DNA from: CAZSBB01 sp964605235
GTDB lineage: Bacteria; Planctomycetota; Phycisphaerae; Phycisphaerales; Phycisphaeraceae
NCBI GenBank assembly: GCA_964605235.1
Contig: CAZSBB010000041.1
Coordinates: 1 to 56,519, forward strand
Length of the DNA: 56,519 nucleotides
Direction of reading: 5' to 3'
The position numbers and the translations under genes are program-made. Each line of letters starts with the position of its first letter. The first letter of the stretch is position 1. The notes beneath the pieces were generated by a model. The model saw only the letters and a list, made by a program, of their open reading frames with translations, ran no database searches and was not told the DNA's origin. Positions 1 to 8,634 of the stretch are shown in pieces.

Positions 1-55
1 TGGGTCGCTCAACTACTGACAGGCAACCACATTGCGACTTAACTTCGTGACATTC

Positions 56-77
56 TACTTATCCCCTTTTTTACCCC
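56..77 (+). repeat. Half copy of the 72-bp palindromic element
   Basis: The stretch TACTTATCCCCTTT followed by a T run and ACCCC closely matches the right arm of the long palindrome at 1084-1155. No matching left arm is visible beside it. Together the two sites bracket the PhyH gene. It may be a decayed or solo copy of an interspersed REP-like element. No gene is seen in 1-207, and nothing else in that stretch is recognisable. Confidence 0.45.
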
Positions 78-207
78 GCGCCCCGCACACGCGCTTTCCA
101 ACCATTGCACAATTTACCGATCGCATCCCGGACAAGCATTTCCCTCGACCGCTTGGAAAAATGGTGGCCCGTTTCCCCGACACGAACCCCTTGCCGAGAG
201 TCCCGCA

Positions 208-1038
208 ATGAAGCTGACCGCCGAACAGGTGCGCCGTTACCAGCAGGACGGCTGCGTGATTGTGCCCGACTTCTTCACCGCCCGTGAAGCTGCCGCCATG
301 CGCGGGGAGCTGCATCGCTTCGTCCGCGAAGGGCTCATCCGCAACGTCGCCACCGACGGCGATGGGCAGACCATCTCGCGCACGCAGGCGAATCTGCAGA
401 TCATCCCGCTGAGCAATCGCAGTGAGTTGTTCCGCGCGTTCATCTTCGCGCCCCACGTGGTCGAAGCTGTGTCGCAGCTCATCGGCGACGACTGGTGCCG
501 CTGGCTGGATCAGATTTTCCTCAAACCCGCCCGTCACGGCGCGGGGACCAGTTGGCATCAGGACAACGCCTACTTCAAAGTCACCGACCCCACCGCCGGC
601 GTGGGCATGTGGACCGCGCTGCACGACGCCAGCCGCGCCAACGGCACCATGGAAGTCATCCCACGCAGTCATCATGCCATGCTGGCGCATGAGCGCGACC
701 CCGGTTCCAACCATCACATCCGCTGCGTGGTGGATGAATCCCAGGCCGTCCCCGTGGAAGTGCCCGCCGGCGGCGTGGTGTTCTTCAACTACGGCATCGC
801 CCACTGCACCCGCGGCAACCAGACTGACCGCGACCGCGCGGGGCTGGCGTACCACTTCCTCAAAACCAGCTACATCGAACCCAACGTCACCCGGGCGGGC
901 AACGCCATCCCCGTAGCCGGCCCCAACGCCAGCGGCGGCGTTCAGGAGTTCGGCGTCGATCTGCGCGGCGTCTGGAACGACGAGGTTCAACGCGTGCTCG
1001 ACCGCGAAGCAGCGCTGGAAACCACGCCGGCGTCCTGA
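208..1038 (+). CDS. Phytanoyl-CoA dioxygenase (PhyH) family protein
   Basis: This 276-residue protein belongs to the PhyH family of Fe(II)/2-oxoglutarate-dependent dioxygenases, which hydroxylate small organic substrates in the cytoplasm. The iron-binding facial triad is visible: the HxD pair in SWHQDNAYF (H117, D119) and the distal H199 in YGIAHCTRG. A downstream arginine (R210 region) fits as the 2-oxoglutarate ligand. Length is normal for the family and there is no signal peptide. The start at 208 gives the canonical N-terminus (MKLTAEQVRRYQQDG), in which the 'YQQDG' segment is typical of PhyH proteins. The gene stands alone on the plus strand, with a long palindrome just after it. The substrate cannot be read from the sequence; PVC-group genomes often carry many PhyH paralogues. 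Confidence 0.9.
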   Translation: MKLTAEQVRRYQQDGCVIVPDFFTAREAAAMRGELHRFVREGLIRNVATDGDGQTISRTQANLQIIPLSNRSELFRAFIFAPHVVEAVSQLIGDDWCRWLDQIFLKPARHGAGTSWHQDNAYFKVTDPTAGVGMWTALHDASRANGTMEVIPRSHHAMLAHERDPGSNHHIRCVVDESQAVPVEVPAGGVVFFNYGIAHCTRGNQTDRDRAGLAYHFLKTSYIEPNVTRAGNAIPVAGPNASGGVQEFGVDLRGVWNDEVQRVLDREAALETTPAS

Positions 1039-1083
1039 GCCCGTGGGTTCTGCACTGCGGGGCAACCGCATGTACCGCGAGGG

Positions 1084-1155
1084 GGGGACAAAGAAAGGGG
1101 ATAAGTACATTATTTTTCGCGATAAATAATGTACTTATCCCCTTTCTTTGTCCCC
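1084..1155. repeat. 72-bp near-perfect palindrome (REP/RAYT-like element or terminator)
   Basis: Two 32-nt arms (1084-1115 and 1124-1155) are exact reverse complements around an 8-nt centre. The centre is itself a TCGCGA palindrome apart from one mismatched pair. The arms begin GGGGACAAAGAAAGGGG and continue through GTACATTATTT. It lies between the PhyH stop and the next plus-strand gene, so it could form a very stable hairpin and end transcription. The GGGGACA...CCCC edge resembles REP-like elements mobilised by tyrosine (RAYT/Y1) transposases; that link is inferred, and no such transposase is in the window. Confidence 0.8.
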
Positions 1156-1261
1156 GCATGCCTTCTGGCTGCTGGCCGGCGCTCCCTATACACTCAATCC
1201 CGACAGGCTTCCCGCCCGGGTGCGGCTGAAGGTTTGCTGCTGACTTTCAAGGGGGCATCAC

Positions 1262-2269
1262 TTGTCACCATCACCCGAATCGACTGATGAACCACCGGAG
1301 CCGGAAGCGCACAAGCTTTCCGCAGAGTTGCTGGTGGCAATCCTGATGCGGCAGCTTCCGGTGGTCGCGGTGGCGTTCATCATGGCCTATGGACTGACCG
1401 CCGCGGGTCTTGAGTACGGTTGGGTCGCGTTTCTGATTGCACCGGCAGTTCTGGGCTTCATGGCGGTCATCATTGCCGCCGAGGGGCATCGAATCACCTA
1501 TGGTCGAGCGGCCGTCATCTCCGCGGTTTCCGTGGCTTTGCTCTGCCTGCTCTTCCTGATCCTGGGCTTTGAAGGAATGATCTGCGTCGCCATGGCGCTG
1601 CCCCTGATGGTGCCGCTGGGAATCTTCGGCGGCTTGGTGGCTGCAGGCGTCTGTCAGCAGTATGAGCCGCCCAAGTCGCACCAGCGCGGCATGTCGGCCC
1701 TGGCGCTGCCGCTGCTGATCGGCGCGCTGGCGTTGGAACCGCATCTGCTGCCCCAGCCGCCGCTGCGCGAAGTCACCTCCTCCGTCGTGATTAACGCGAA
1801 TCAGCAGTTGGTGTGGGACCTGGTGATCGCCTTCCCCCGCATTGACGCCCCGCCGACGGGAATCTTCCAGACCGGCATCGCTTACCCCATCGCAGCGCGG
1901 ATCGAAGGCGAAGGCGTCGGAGCCATGCGCTACTGCCAGTTCAACACCGGCGACTTCGTGGAACCCATCACGCAATGGGAGGCGCCGCACACGCTGGCGT
2001 TCGACGTCACCCACAACCCGATACCCATGGAGGAATGGTCGTTTTATGGCCCCATCGACACGCCGCATTTGCATGGCGTGTTCGTCTCCGAGCGCGGCCG
2101 ATTCCAACTCAACGCCCTACCCAACGGCCAGGTGGAACTGGTCGGCACCACCTGGTATCGCCAGCACATCTGGCCGCAGTGGTATTGGGGCGCCATCAGT
2201 GATGAGATCGTGCACCGCATCCACCTGCGGGTGCTGGAACACATTCGGCAAACCGCCGAGCGCGGCTGA
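1262..2269 (+). CDS. Membrane protein with C-terminal SRPBCC/START-like domain
   Basis: This 335-residue protein has two parts. Residues ~25-160 hold about five hydrophobic segments (for example PVVAVAFIMAYGL, LIAPAVLGFMAVIIA and AVISAVSVALLCLLFLILG). Residues ~170-330 form a soluble domain. Its start (VINANQQLVWDLVIAF) and its alternating strands resemble the SRPBCC/polyketide-cyclase-like helix-grip fold, which binds hydrophobic ligands. The likely start is TTG at 1262, with an AAGGGGG Shine-Dalgarno about 7 nt upstream. The N-terminal tail is acidic and proline-rich. It stands alone, convergent with the AraC gene and only 20 bp from its stop. The function is unknown; a membrane-tethered lipid or hydrophobic-ligand binder is a guess. 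Confidence 0.7.
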   Translation: MSPSPESTDEPPEPEAHKLSAELLVAILMRQLPVVAVAFIMAYGLTAAGLEYGWVAFLIAPAVLGFMAVIIAAEGHRITYGRAAVISAVSVALLCLLFLILGFEGMICVAMALPLMVPLGIFGGLVAAGVCQQYEPPKSHQRGMSALALPLLIGALALEPHLLPQPPLREVTSSVVINANQQLVWDLVIAFPRIDAPPTGIFQTGIAYPIAARIEGEGVGAMRYCQFNTGDFVEPITQWEAPHTLAFDVTHNPIPMEEWSFYGPIDTPHLHGVFVSERGRFQLNALPNGQVELVGTTWYRQHIWPQWYWGAISDEIVHRIHLRVLEHIRQTAERG

Positions 2270-2289
2270 CCTGTTTGCGGAAATCCGTC

Positions 2290-3144
2290 TCAGGACTTGC
2301 CTGCCGCGCGGTAGGCCGTCGGCGTCACGCCCATGAACTGGCGGAACACCCGGCAAAAGTAGGCGCTGCTCTGGAAGCCGGCGGCGAAGGCGATTTCCGT
2401 CACGCTGCGCTTTTCCTGCTGCAGTCGCGCGGCGGCGTGCTCGACGCGCAGGCGATTCAGGTGCACCACCGGAGAGTCGCCGGTCACTTCCAACAGCAGC
2501 GCGGCGAACTGTGACCGGCCCAGCCCGCACGCCTGCGCCATGGTCGCCAGCGTCCAGTCCTCGGTGCAACGGTCGCGCAGTTCGCCAGCGAAGCGCGCCA
2601 CGCTCTGGCGGGAATCGGCGCGTTGGGCGTCTTGACGTTCCCCTTCCACCAGCACGCGCCCCAGTTCCCCCAGCGCTGCTGTCGCATAGCCGCGCAATAG
2701 GCCTTCCTGAAAAATCCCGGGCTGGGTGTGGCTTTCCACCAGGCGCGGCAGCAGCCAGCGTAATGCACTGCTGGCGGGAACGACCTGCGTGGGATGTTGC
2801 AGCAGCAACCGGGACAGCTCGCGGGTGACCGGCGGAGGCAGCCCCAGCGCGCGGTGCATGGCGAAACGGCGCGGCGGGTGCTGGTAATCCAGCGCGGCGG
2901 CGAGCACCACGAAATACAACTCATTGGCGGGCACCTGCGGCGTGAGCGCGCCGTGCACCTGCCAGGGGAAAGTGAAGCTGATCTGCCCCGCCTGGGTGAC
3001 GATCGCCTGGCCGCCCTGCACCTGCTGCGCCACCTTGCCGCGGGCGACGTAGATGAGTTCCAGCCCCGGGTTGCGATGCAGTTGGAGCGAGCGGGGACGT
3101 TTGGTCCGCCCCCAGTAGCCGGTCTGCACCAGCCAGGGAGTCAT
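2290..3144 (-). CDS. AraC-family transcriptional regulator
   Basis: This 284-residue protein has an N-terminal cupin-like sensing domain (residues ~20-90, including LELIYVARGKVAQQVQGG and a histidine-containing strand) and a C-terminal double helix-turn-helix DNA-binding domain (residues ~185-284). The second HTH reads SVTEIAFAAGFQSSAYFCR, followed by VFRQFMGVTPTAYR, the standard AraC/XylS signature. Its ATG overlaps the ispG stop as ATGA (3141-3144), so the two are translationally coupled. That is unusual, because ispG is a housekeeping gene. The many AraC proteins of this cupin type usually respond to sugars; the effector here cannot be identified. Confidence 0.9.
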   Translation of the reverse strand: MTPWLVQTGYWGRTKRPRSLQLHRNPGLELIYVARGKVAQQVQGGQAIVTQAGQISFTFPWQVHGALTPQVPANELYFVVLAAALDYQHPPRRFAMHRALGLPPPVTRELSRLLLQHPTQVVPASSALRWLLPRLVESHTQPGIFQEGLLRGYATAALGELGRVLVEGERQDAQRADSRQSVARFAGELRDRCTEDWTLATMAQACGLGRSQFAALLLEVTGDSPVVHLNRLRVEHAAARLQQEKRSVTEIAFAAGFQSSAYFCRVFRQFMGVTPTAYRAAGKS

Positions 3145-4412
3145 GGCTTGTCCTGGCCGCCAACGGTGAGGGAAGTGAGCTTCTCCACGTTGCCGGCGGC
3201 GATCTTGTCGAACCCGCTGCCCAGCTCGCCGATCGGGTCCGGGGGCAGGATGTCAACTTTCTTCTCCCCGAGCTTGGCGCGGCCGGCGAGGACTTCCTGC
3301 TCGAACTTGCGGCATTCGCTGAGCAGGGCGTCGAGGATTTCCTCCTCGGGCACATTGGCGACCTTCTCGCCCTGGACGTAGATGATGCCGCGCCGGTCGC
3401 CGGCGAAGATCGCCACGTCCGCGCCTTCGGCTTCGCCGGGGCCGTTGACGATGCAGCCCATCACCGCCACCTTGACCGGCAGCTTGATCTCCGCCTTGAG
3501 CTTGGCGCGCACGTCCTGCACCAGCGTGAACAGGTCCACCTGGATTCGGCCACAGGTCGGGCAGGCGATCAGGTCGACGCCCTTGCGTTCGCGCAGGCCC
3601 AGGCAGTAGAGCAGTTCCAGGCCGTCTTCGACTTCATACACCGGATCATTGGCGTAGCTGATGCGGATGGTGTCGCCGATGCCCGACGCCAGCAGATGTC
3701 CCAGGGGCACGACCGAGCGGATGGTGCCGGTTTCCTTGGGGCCCGCGTGGGTGACGCCCAGATGCAGCGGGTGGTCGAAGCGCTTGCTGATTTCGGTGTA
3801 CGCGGCAATCGCCAGCGTGGGATCGGTGCTCTTGGCGCTGATAACCACGTCGTAAAAATCCTGCTCGTAGAAGATGTCGAGATACTCTTCGAGCTTGGCG
3901 ATCATGATGGCGAGGAAGTGGCCGTGGCGGTTGTTGGAAAAGACGCCGCCCAGTTCCTTGAGGCGTTTCTGCTTGTCCTTGCGTTCGACGATGGAGCCTT
4001 CGTTGACGCCGATGCGGATGGGCAGCTTCCGTTCCTTGCAGGCGGCAATGACTTCCTGCACCTGCTTGCGGTCCTGGATGTTGCCGGGGTTCAGGCGAAT
4101 TTTGTGCACGCCGGCTTCGACGGCTTCCAGGGCGCGCTGGAAGTGAAAGTGGACGTCGGCAACGATGGGCACGCGCACCTGCGGAATGATCTCCTTGAGT
4201 GCCTGCGTGTCCTTCTTCTCCGGCACCGCGACGCGCACGACATCAGCGCCGGCGGCGGCGAGCTTGTGGATCTCGGCGACGCACTTGTCGATCTCGAACG
4301 TGTAGCCGGCGGTCATGGTCTGCACCGAGATGGGCGCGTCGCCGCCGACCTTGATCCGGCCGACGCGGTCATCTCCGAGCACTACCTGGCGGGTTTTCCG
4401 GCGTGATTGCAT
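3141..4412 (-). CDS. ispG: 4-hydroxy-3-methylbut-2-en-1-yl diphosphate synthase (IspG/GcpE)
   Basis: IspG reduces methylerythritol cyclodiphosphate to HMBPP in the MEP isoprenoid pathway, using a [4Fe-4S] cluster in the cytoplasm. The protein begins with the family's TIM-barrel start (APISVQTMT near residues 27-34). It carries the three cluster cysteines in CPTCGR (C284, C287) and MGCIVNGPGE (C320), followed by the conserved E327. At 423 residues it is the two-domain bacterial form, with a C-terminal tail of about 80 residues beyond the core. I chose ATG 4412 because GGAG lies 9 nt upstream and the protein then aligns with known N-termini. An open frame continues to 4520 but runs through a 12-bp tandem repeat. 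Its stop overlaps the AraC start. Confidence 0.95.
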   Translation of the reverse strand: MQSRRKTRQVVLGDDRVGRIKVGGDAPISVQTMTAGYTFEIDKCVAEIHKLAAAGADVVRVAVPEKKDTQALKEIIPQVRVPIVADVHFHFQRALEAVEAGVHKIRLNPGNIQDRKQVQEVIAACKERKLPIRIGVNEGSIVERKDKQKRLKELGGVFSNNRHGHFLAIMIAKLEEYLDIFYEQDFYDVVISAKSTDPTLAIAAYTEISKRFDHPLHLGVTHAGPKETGTIRSVVPLGHLLASGIGDTIRISYANDPVYEVEDGLELLYCLGLRERKGVDLIACPTCGRIQVDLFTLVQDVRAKLKAEIKLPVKVAVMGCIVNGPGEAEGADVAIFAGDRRGIIYVQGEKVANVPEEEILDALLSECRKFEQEVLAGRAKLGEKKVDILPPDPIGELGSGFDKIAAGNVEKLTSLTVGGQDKP

Positions 4413-4714
4413 GAGCACCATCTCCATAGAAGGCAAACCAACAGTATACCCCCGGAATCGCCCCCGGAATCGCCCCCGGCTTTCTCCCCGGTTTCCGCTC
4501 AGGGCAAACGCATGTGCCAACTTGCTTACGAGCCCCGCGCGTCAGCAAGGGGTTGCGGCGTAGCCACAGCGGGGTGACGCCACGAAAACCACCCCTCCCT
4601 CACGGTCGGGGCTCGTTCAGCACAGGATGTTCGGGATCCATGCGTTTGCCCTGGGTTTCCCCCGGAATCCCTCGCGCAACCCCGCTGCCGGGCTGGACCT
4701 GCTCCGGGGGGAAA
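4413..4714. other. Divergent ispG / TSUP intergenic region
   Basis: This is the roughly 300-bp spacer between two divergent genes and probably holds both promoters. A tandem repeat occupies 4449-4479. The stretch 4528-4628 (GCCCCGCGCGTCAGCAAGGG, later CCTCCCTCACGGTCGGGGCT) looks like a GC-rich interspersed repeat, judging only from its composition and GC-rich, partly complementary segments. No clear -35/-10 pair or riboswitch was recognised. Confidence 0.4.
4449..4479. repeat. 12-bp tandem repeat (CCCCCGGAATCG), about 2.6 copies
   Basis: Two full copies of CCCCCGGAATCG and a partial third lie just upstream of the chosen ispG start. On the minus strand they would encode RGRFRGRFRG if translated, which argues that the frame upstream of 4412 is not coding. 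A similar CCCCCGGAATC occurs near 4665. Confidence 0.7.
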
Positions 4715-5482
4715 ATGCTACAGTGCCCCGCCTTGGAAACGTGGCAGATCATCCTGATGCTGGTGGTGCTGGCGGGCAGTGCCGTGGTGCAGGGGGCCGT
4801 GGGTTTCGCCTTCGCCCTGCTGGCGGTGCCGGTGCTGGTTTACCTCAACATGCCGCTGCCCCAGGCGGTGATGACCATCAGCGTGGTATCGTTCAGCCTG
4901 AGCGCCGCCGCGTCCTGGAAGCTGCGCCGGCATGTGGACTGGCGCACGCTCTGCCCGACCTGGGCCGCGATTCTGGTCGGCACGCCACTGGGCGTCTGGA
5001 CCCAATCACAAATCACGCTGCTGTCCCCGCAGCAGGTCAAGCAGGTGATCGGCGGCATCCTGCTGACGATCCTGCTGGTGCAATGGGCGTGGCGCGTGAA
5101 ACCTCGGCATGAAGTGGCGCGGCCGTGGGCGTGGCTGGCGATGTTCGGCGGCGGGTTCATGTCCGGCATGGTCGGCATGGGCGGCCCGCCGGTGGTGCTG
5201 TGGGTCATGGCGCACGACTGGTCCAGTGCGCGGAGCCGGGGCACCATGCTGGCGACGTTCGCGTTCTATGGCGTGATCACCCAGAGCAACCTGTTTCTGA
5301 AATACGGCAGCACGGTTTGGCCGGCGTTCGCCCTGGGCTGGGTCTTTGTGCCCACCACCCTGCTGGGCACCTGGTTAGGTTTGTGGATCGGCCATCACAT
5401 CGCCCCCCCGCTGCTGCGCCAGCTGACCTTCGCGCTGCTGCTGGTGATCGCGCTGACCGCCATCATCACACCGCTGTTGTAG
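4715..5482 (+). CDS. TSUP (TauE/SafE) family membrane permease
   Basis: This 255-residue integral membrane protein has about eight hydrophobic segments in two halves. Each half carries the TauE/SafE pattern, seen as GAVGFAFALLAVPVLVY near residue 20 and FGGGFMSGMVGMGGPPVVLW near the middle. The family exports or imports sulfite, sulfonates or other small organosulfur anions across the inner membrane. ATG 4715 is chosen because the G-rich Shine-Dalgarno GGGGGGA sits just before it and the hydrophobic core follows directly; the frame is open further upstream. It is convergent with the sulfatase, 24 bp apart. A role in sulfite or sulfate handling with that enzyme is a plausible inference only. 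Confidence 0.85.
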   Translation: MLQCPALETWQIILMLVVLAGSAVVQGAVGFAFALLAVPVLVYLNMPLPQAVMTISVVSFSLSAAASWKLRRHVDWRTLCPTWAAILVGTPLGVWTQSQITLLSPQQVKQVIGGILLTILLVQWAWRVKPRHEVARPWAWLAMFGGGFMSGMVGMGGPPVVLWVMAHDWSSARSRGTMLATFAFYGVITQSNLFLKYGSTVWPAFALGWVFVPTTLLGTWLGLWIGHHIAPPLLRQLTFALLLVIALTAIITPLL

Positions 5483-5506
5483 CCACGACGCGAAAAGCAA
5501 ACCAGC

Positions 5507-6952
5507 TCATACCGCGCCGCCATGCTGCTGCCGGGCGCGCAGGTGGGCGCGCGATTGCCGATGGATGTCCACCGCCTTTTGCCGCTGAATCACGCGCTGG
5601 TACACGTCATCCGCATCCCAACGGGCCGCCAGCGCCGCCTGCAAACGCCCGAGCATGCCGGCACACGCGGGATCGTTCGCGCGATTGCAACGCTCGCCCG
5701 GATCGCTGGCGAGGTCGTACAGCACCGGGTCATACGTGCGCGCCGCCAGCAGTTTCCAGTGGTCCAGCAGCACACACGCCGCCGGCTGACTGATGCCGAA
5801 GTCCGCGTACTCGCACAGCACCGGCCGGGCGCGCCACGGCGCCAGATCACCTTCCCCACCCAGCAGCGGCCACAGGCTGTCCCCACTGATCGGCTCCCAT
5901 TTGGGCGCGTCGGCAAGCTGCGCAATGGTGGGAAACAGGTCCAGCAGACTCACCGGCACATCCACAGCGCGCCCCCCCGCCACGCCCGGCCCCGCCACCA
6001 GCAGGGGCGTGCGGATCGCCGGCTCGAGCAACTGGTTCTTGTACCACAGCCCGCGCCGGCCGAGCATTTCACCATGGTCGGAGGTGTAGACCACCACCGT
6101 GTTGTCCAGTTGCCCGCTTTCCGCCAATGCGTTGAGCACCGCGCCCACCTGATCGTCAATGAAATCCACCATGGCGAAGTACGCCCGCACCGCATTGCGA
6201 TAGGTCTCGGCGGGCATCGGCTCGGTGAAGCCGCAGTTGCGGACGAACGTCTGCACGGCCGGGGGCAGGTCGGCGTCGGGCACTTCCACATCCACCGGCA
6301 GATCGCGGTAGCGGTCGAAATACTTCGCGGAAAACCGCAGCGGTGAATGCGGACAGTAGTAACCCACGCACAGCGCGAACGGCAGGTCCGGGCGCTGGGG
6401 CACTTCCTCGCGCAGGTAGCGCACCGCCGCCGCCGTGGCTTCCTCATCTGTGCCGACGCTCGGATGCACGCCTGCGCCGGTGCCCTGGGTGAACTCCGCC
6501 AGAAACTGCTCGCGCAGTTGCTTCAGATGCACATCGCGGCGTGGTCCGGCTTCGTACATTTCCCACGTGACCTGCGAGATGTGGTCCGCCTCGCCGCGAC
6601 TGAGCCGGCGCTGAAACCCGTGCAGTTTGTCCGGCCACCAGAAGTGCATGCGTCCGGCGATGGCGGTTTCGTAGCCGGCGGCCCCCAGCAGCGCCGGCCA
6701 GGTGACCTCATCGCTGCGAATGGTGTCGCTGAGCGACCACACGCCGATTTCGTTGGGCAAGCGTCCGGTGAGGAAGCTCTGGCGTGAAGGCAGACAGATC
6801 GGACTGTTGCAGTAGCCGCGCGTGAAGTGCACGCCGCGCTGCGCCAGTCGGTCCAGGTGCGGCGTGCGCACGTGCGGATGGCCGGCTGCGCCCAGCACAT
6901 CGGGCGAATGCTGGTCGCTCATGATCAGCAGCAGATTGGGACGTGATGCCAT
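5507..6952 (-). CDS. Sulfatase (formylglycine-dependent, choline-sulfatase-like)
   Basis: This 481-residue type I sulfatase hydrolyses sulfate esters. The N-terminus (PNLLLIMSDQHSPDVLG) carries the metal-binding aspartate. The modification motif is CLPSRQSFLTGR, with C53 as the residue oxidised to formylglycine (C-x-P-S-R). A later YTSDHGEMLGRRG supplies further metal and substrate ligands. Length and the 'MSDQH' start resemble the choline-sulfatase/iduronate-sulfatase branch. No signal peptide is evident, so a cytoplasmic location is suggested, although many family members are exported. An anaerobic or FGE-type maturase would be needed and is not in this window. It is flanked convergently by the TSUP permease. 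The substrate is unknown. Confidence 0.93.
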   Translation of the reverse strand: MASRPNLLLIMSDQHSPDVLGAAGHPHVRTPHLDRLAQRGVHFTRGYCNSPICLPSRQSFLTGRLPNEIGVWSLSDTIRSDEVTWPALLGAAGYETAIAGRMHFWWPDKLHGFQRRLSRGEADHISQVTWEMYEAGPRRDVHLKQLREQFLAEFTQGTGAGVHPSVGTDEEATAAAVRYLREEVPQRPDLPFALCVGYYCPHSPLRFSAKYFDRYRDLPVDVEVPDADLPPAVQTFVRNCGFTEPMPAETYRNAVRAYFAMVDFIDDQVGAVLNALAESGQLDNTVVVYTSDHGEMLGRRGLWYKNQLLEPAIRTPLLVAGPGVAGGRAVDVPVSLLDLFPTIAQLADAPKWEPISGDSLWPLLGGEGDLAPWRARPVLCEYADFGISQPAACVLLDHWKLLAARTYDPVLYDLASDPGERCNRANDPACAGMLGRLQAALAARWDADDVYQRVIQRQKAVDIHRQSRAHLRARQQHGGAV

Positions 6953-7088
6953 TGCGCCCAGCTCCTGAAAGCCAGCGGCGCGGTTGCTCTGACGCAGATG
7001 GGAACCGCGGCCGCCCGTGGCGAGTCAGCGCGCATCATACGTCCGGGCGCAGGAAGGTTGGATTGTGGTGGAGCTGTCGCAGAGGCGT

Positions 7089-8144
7089 TCAGGCGGCGAT
7101 GGCGTCCTGCTGTTCCGCCAGCGCCAGCATCTTGGCGGCGATGCGGTCCAGCGGGACGACATGATCGACGCCTCCGATCTTGGCGGCTTCGCGCGGCATG
7201 CCGTACACCACGCAGGAGGCTTCGTCCTGGCCGATGGTCAGCGCCCCCGCCTGCTTCATTTCCAGCAGGCCGCGCGCCCCGTCGTCACCCATGCCGGTCA
7301 TGATCACGCCCACGGCATTGCGGCCGGCGTACTGGGCGACGGACTTGAACAGCACGTCCACGCTGGGGCGATGGCGGTTGATGCGCGGGCCGTCCTTGAC
7401 CTGCACCATGTACACCGCGCCGCTGCGTTTGAGCAGCATGTGATGGTTGCCGGGGGCGATCAGCGCTTTGCCAGGCGTCACGGTGTCGCCGTCGGCGGCT
7501 TCCTTGACGGTGATTTCACAAATCTGGTTGAGGCTGTCGGCAAAGGCCTTGGTGAACTGCTCGGGCATGTGCTGGACGATGACGATGCCCGGGGCGTTGC
7601 CCGGCAGCGTGGAGAGCACGGTGCGCAGGGCCTCGGTGCCGCCGGTGGAGGTGCCGATGGCGATGACCTTGTTGGTGGTGCGGGTCATGGAGAGGCGGGG
7701 CGCGGCGGCTTTGGAGGCCGGCTTGGGCGTGCTTTCGCGCTTCTGCACGTGCACCTTGGCGGCGGCGAGCACCTTGTCGACCAGTTCGATCGCCAGATCG
7801 CCGACCTTGTAGGCAGCGCCGGGTTTGCACAGCACATCCACCGCGCCGACTTCGATGGCCTCGAGCGCCAGTTCGCCGCCCTTGGGCGTCAGCGAGGAGA
7901 CGATGACCACCGGCATGGGGTGATAGTGCATGAGCTTGCGGAGAAAGGTGATGCCGTCCATCCGCGGCATTTCCATGTCCAGGGTCAGCACGTCGGGCTG
8001 GAGGCGCACGATCTTGTCGCGGGCAACATAGGGATCAGTGGCGGTGCCCACGACTTCGATCTGATCGGAAGTCGACAGTTGTTTGGCGAGGATCTGGCGC
8101 ACCACCGCCGAGTCGTCCACGATGAGCACTTTGACTTTGGACAT
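7089..8144 (-). CDS. cheB: Chemotaxis response regulator protein-glutamate methylesterase CheB
   Basis: CheB removes methyl groups from (and deamidates) MCP glutamines, giving adaptation in the chemosensory array. It is 351 residues long. The N-terminal receiver has the acidic pair D10/D11 and phospho-acceptor D56 (LTLDMEMP). The C-terminal esterase has the catalytic triad S166 (IGTSTGG), H192 (VQHMPEQFT) and D287 (MTGMGDDG), matching the known spacing. It is the last gene of the long minus-strand che block, after cheX, cheY, cheD and cheR. All key residues are present, so it should be active. Confidence 0.97.
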   Translation of the reverse strand: MSKVKVLIVDDSAVVRQILAKQLSTSDQIEVVGTATDPYVARDKIVRLQPDVLTLDMEMPRMDGITFLRKLMHYHPMPVVIVSSLTPKGGELALEAIEVGAVDVLCKPGAAYKVGDLAIELVDKVLAAAKVHVQKRESTPKPASKAAAPRLSMTRTTNKVIAIGTSTGGTEALRTVLSTLPGNAPGIVIVQHMPEQFTKAFADSLNQICEITVKEAADGDTVTPGKALIAPGNHHMLLKRSGAVYMVQVKDGPRINRHRPSVDVLFKSVAQYAGRNAVGVIMTGMGDDGARGLLEMKQAGALTIGQDEASCVVYGMPREAAKIGGVDHVVPLDRIAAKMLALAEQQDAIAA

Positions 8145-8175
8145 AAACAGGCTCCTGCGCCGCAGCGCTCCGGAA

Positions 8176-8634
8176 TCAAGCCATGCGAACCGTCAGCAGC
8201 ACGCCCTGACCATCAATGGTGAATGCCAGGGTCAGGTCGTCGTGCAACGTGGACCGCCATTGGTCGGCAGGCAGGTTTTGCACCTGCGGCGGGGTCAGGT
8301 TGAAGATCGCCTGCTCGCCCGCCAGGGCGGTGAGCGTCTGGCCACAGATGACATTGAGCAGTTCGCCCAGGGCATCCAGAGCGCGGCGTTCGGCGTCAGG
8401 GTCATCCGGCTCGAGGCCCAGCACGTTGGCGGCCACCACGCCGCACAGGGCGCGGGGCAGCGTCAGGCGCAGTTCCCCGGACTGCTCACCGTGGTAGGCG
8501 ATGCGGGCCTGCACCAGTTCGCCTTGGGGTTCGGGCATTTCCGCCTTGTCGATCGGATCGCCGAACAGGAACGCCAGCTCTTCGAGCACGGTGCAGAAGA
8601 CTTCGGTGATTTGGGCGACGGCTTCAGGCGGCAT
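8176..8634 (-). CDS. cheX: CheX/CheC-family CheY-P phosphatase
   Basis: This 152-residue protein resembles CheX, which removes phosphate from CheY-P. The diagnostic ExxN motif is present as ELLNVICG (E91, N94), in the helix following ALDALG. A CheX-like beta layout surrounds it (LRLTLPRALCGVVAANVLG). I chose ATG 8634 because a perfect GGAGG lies 6 nt upstream; the frame is open to 8733 but overlaps cheY. From 8634 it overlaps the cheY stop by 11 nt, so translational coupling is likely. Only one ExxN motif is visible, so it is closer to CheX than to the two-site CheC. Confidence 0.82.
   Translation of the reverse strand: MPPEAVAQITEVFCTVLEELAFLFGDPIDKAEMPEPQGELVQARIAYHGEQSGELRLTLPRALCGVVAANVLGLEPDDPDAERRALDALGELLNVICGQTLTALAGEQAIFNLTPPQVQNLPADQWRSTLHDDLTLAFTIDGQGVLLTVRMA

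Noticed and set aside
4413..4520. N-terminal extension of IspG to 4520
   Set aside because: It would translate a 12-bp tandem repeat and lies outside the family alignment; GGAG supports the start at 4412.
7017..8222. 401-codon plus-strand frame opposite cheB
   Set aside because: CheB has its full catalytic triad on the minus strand; this frame is a shadow.
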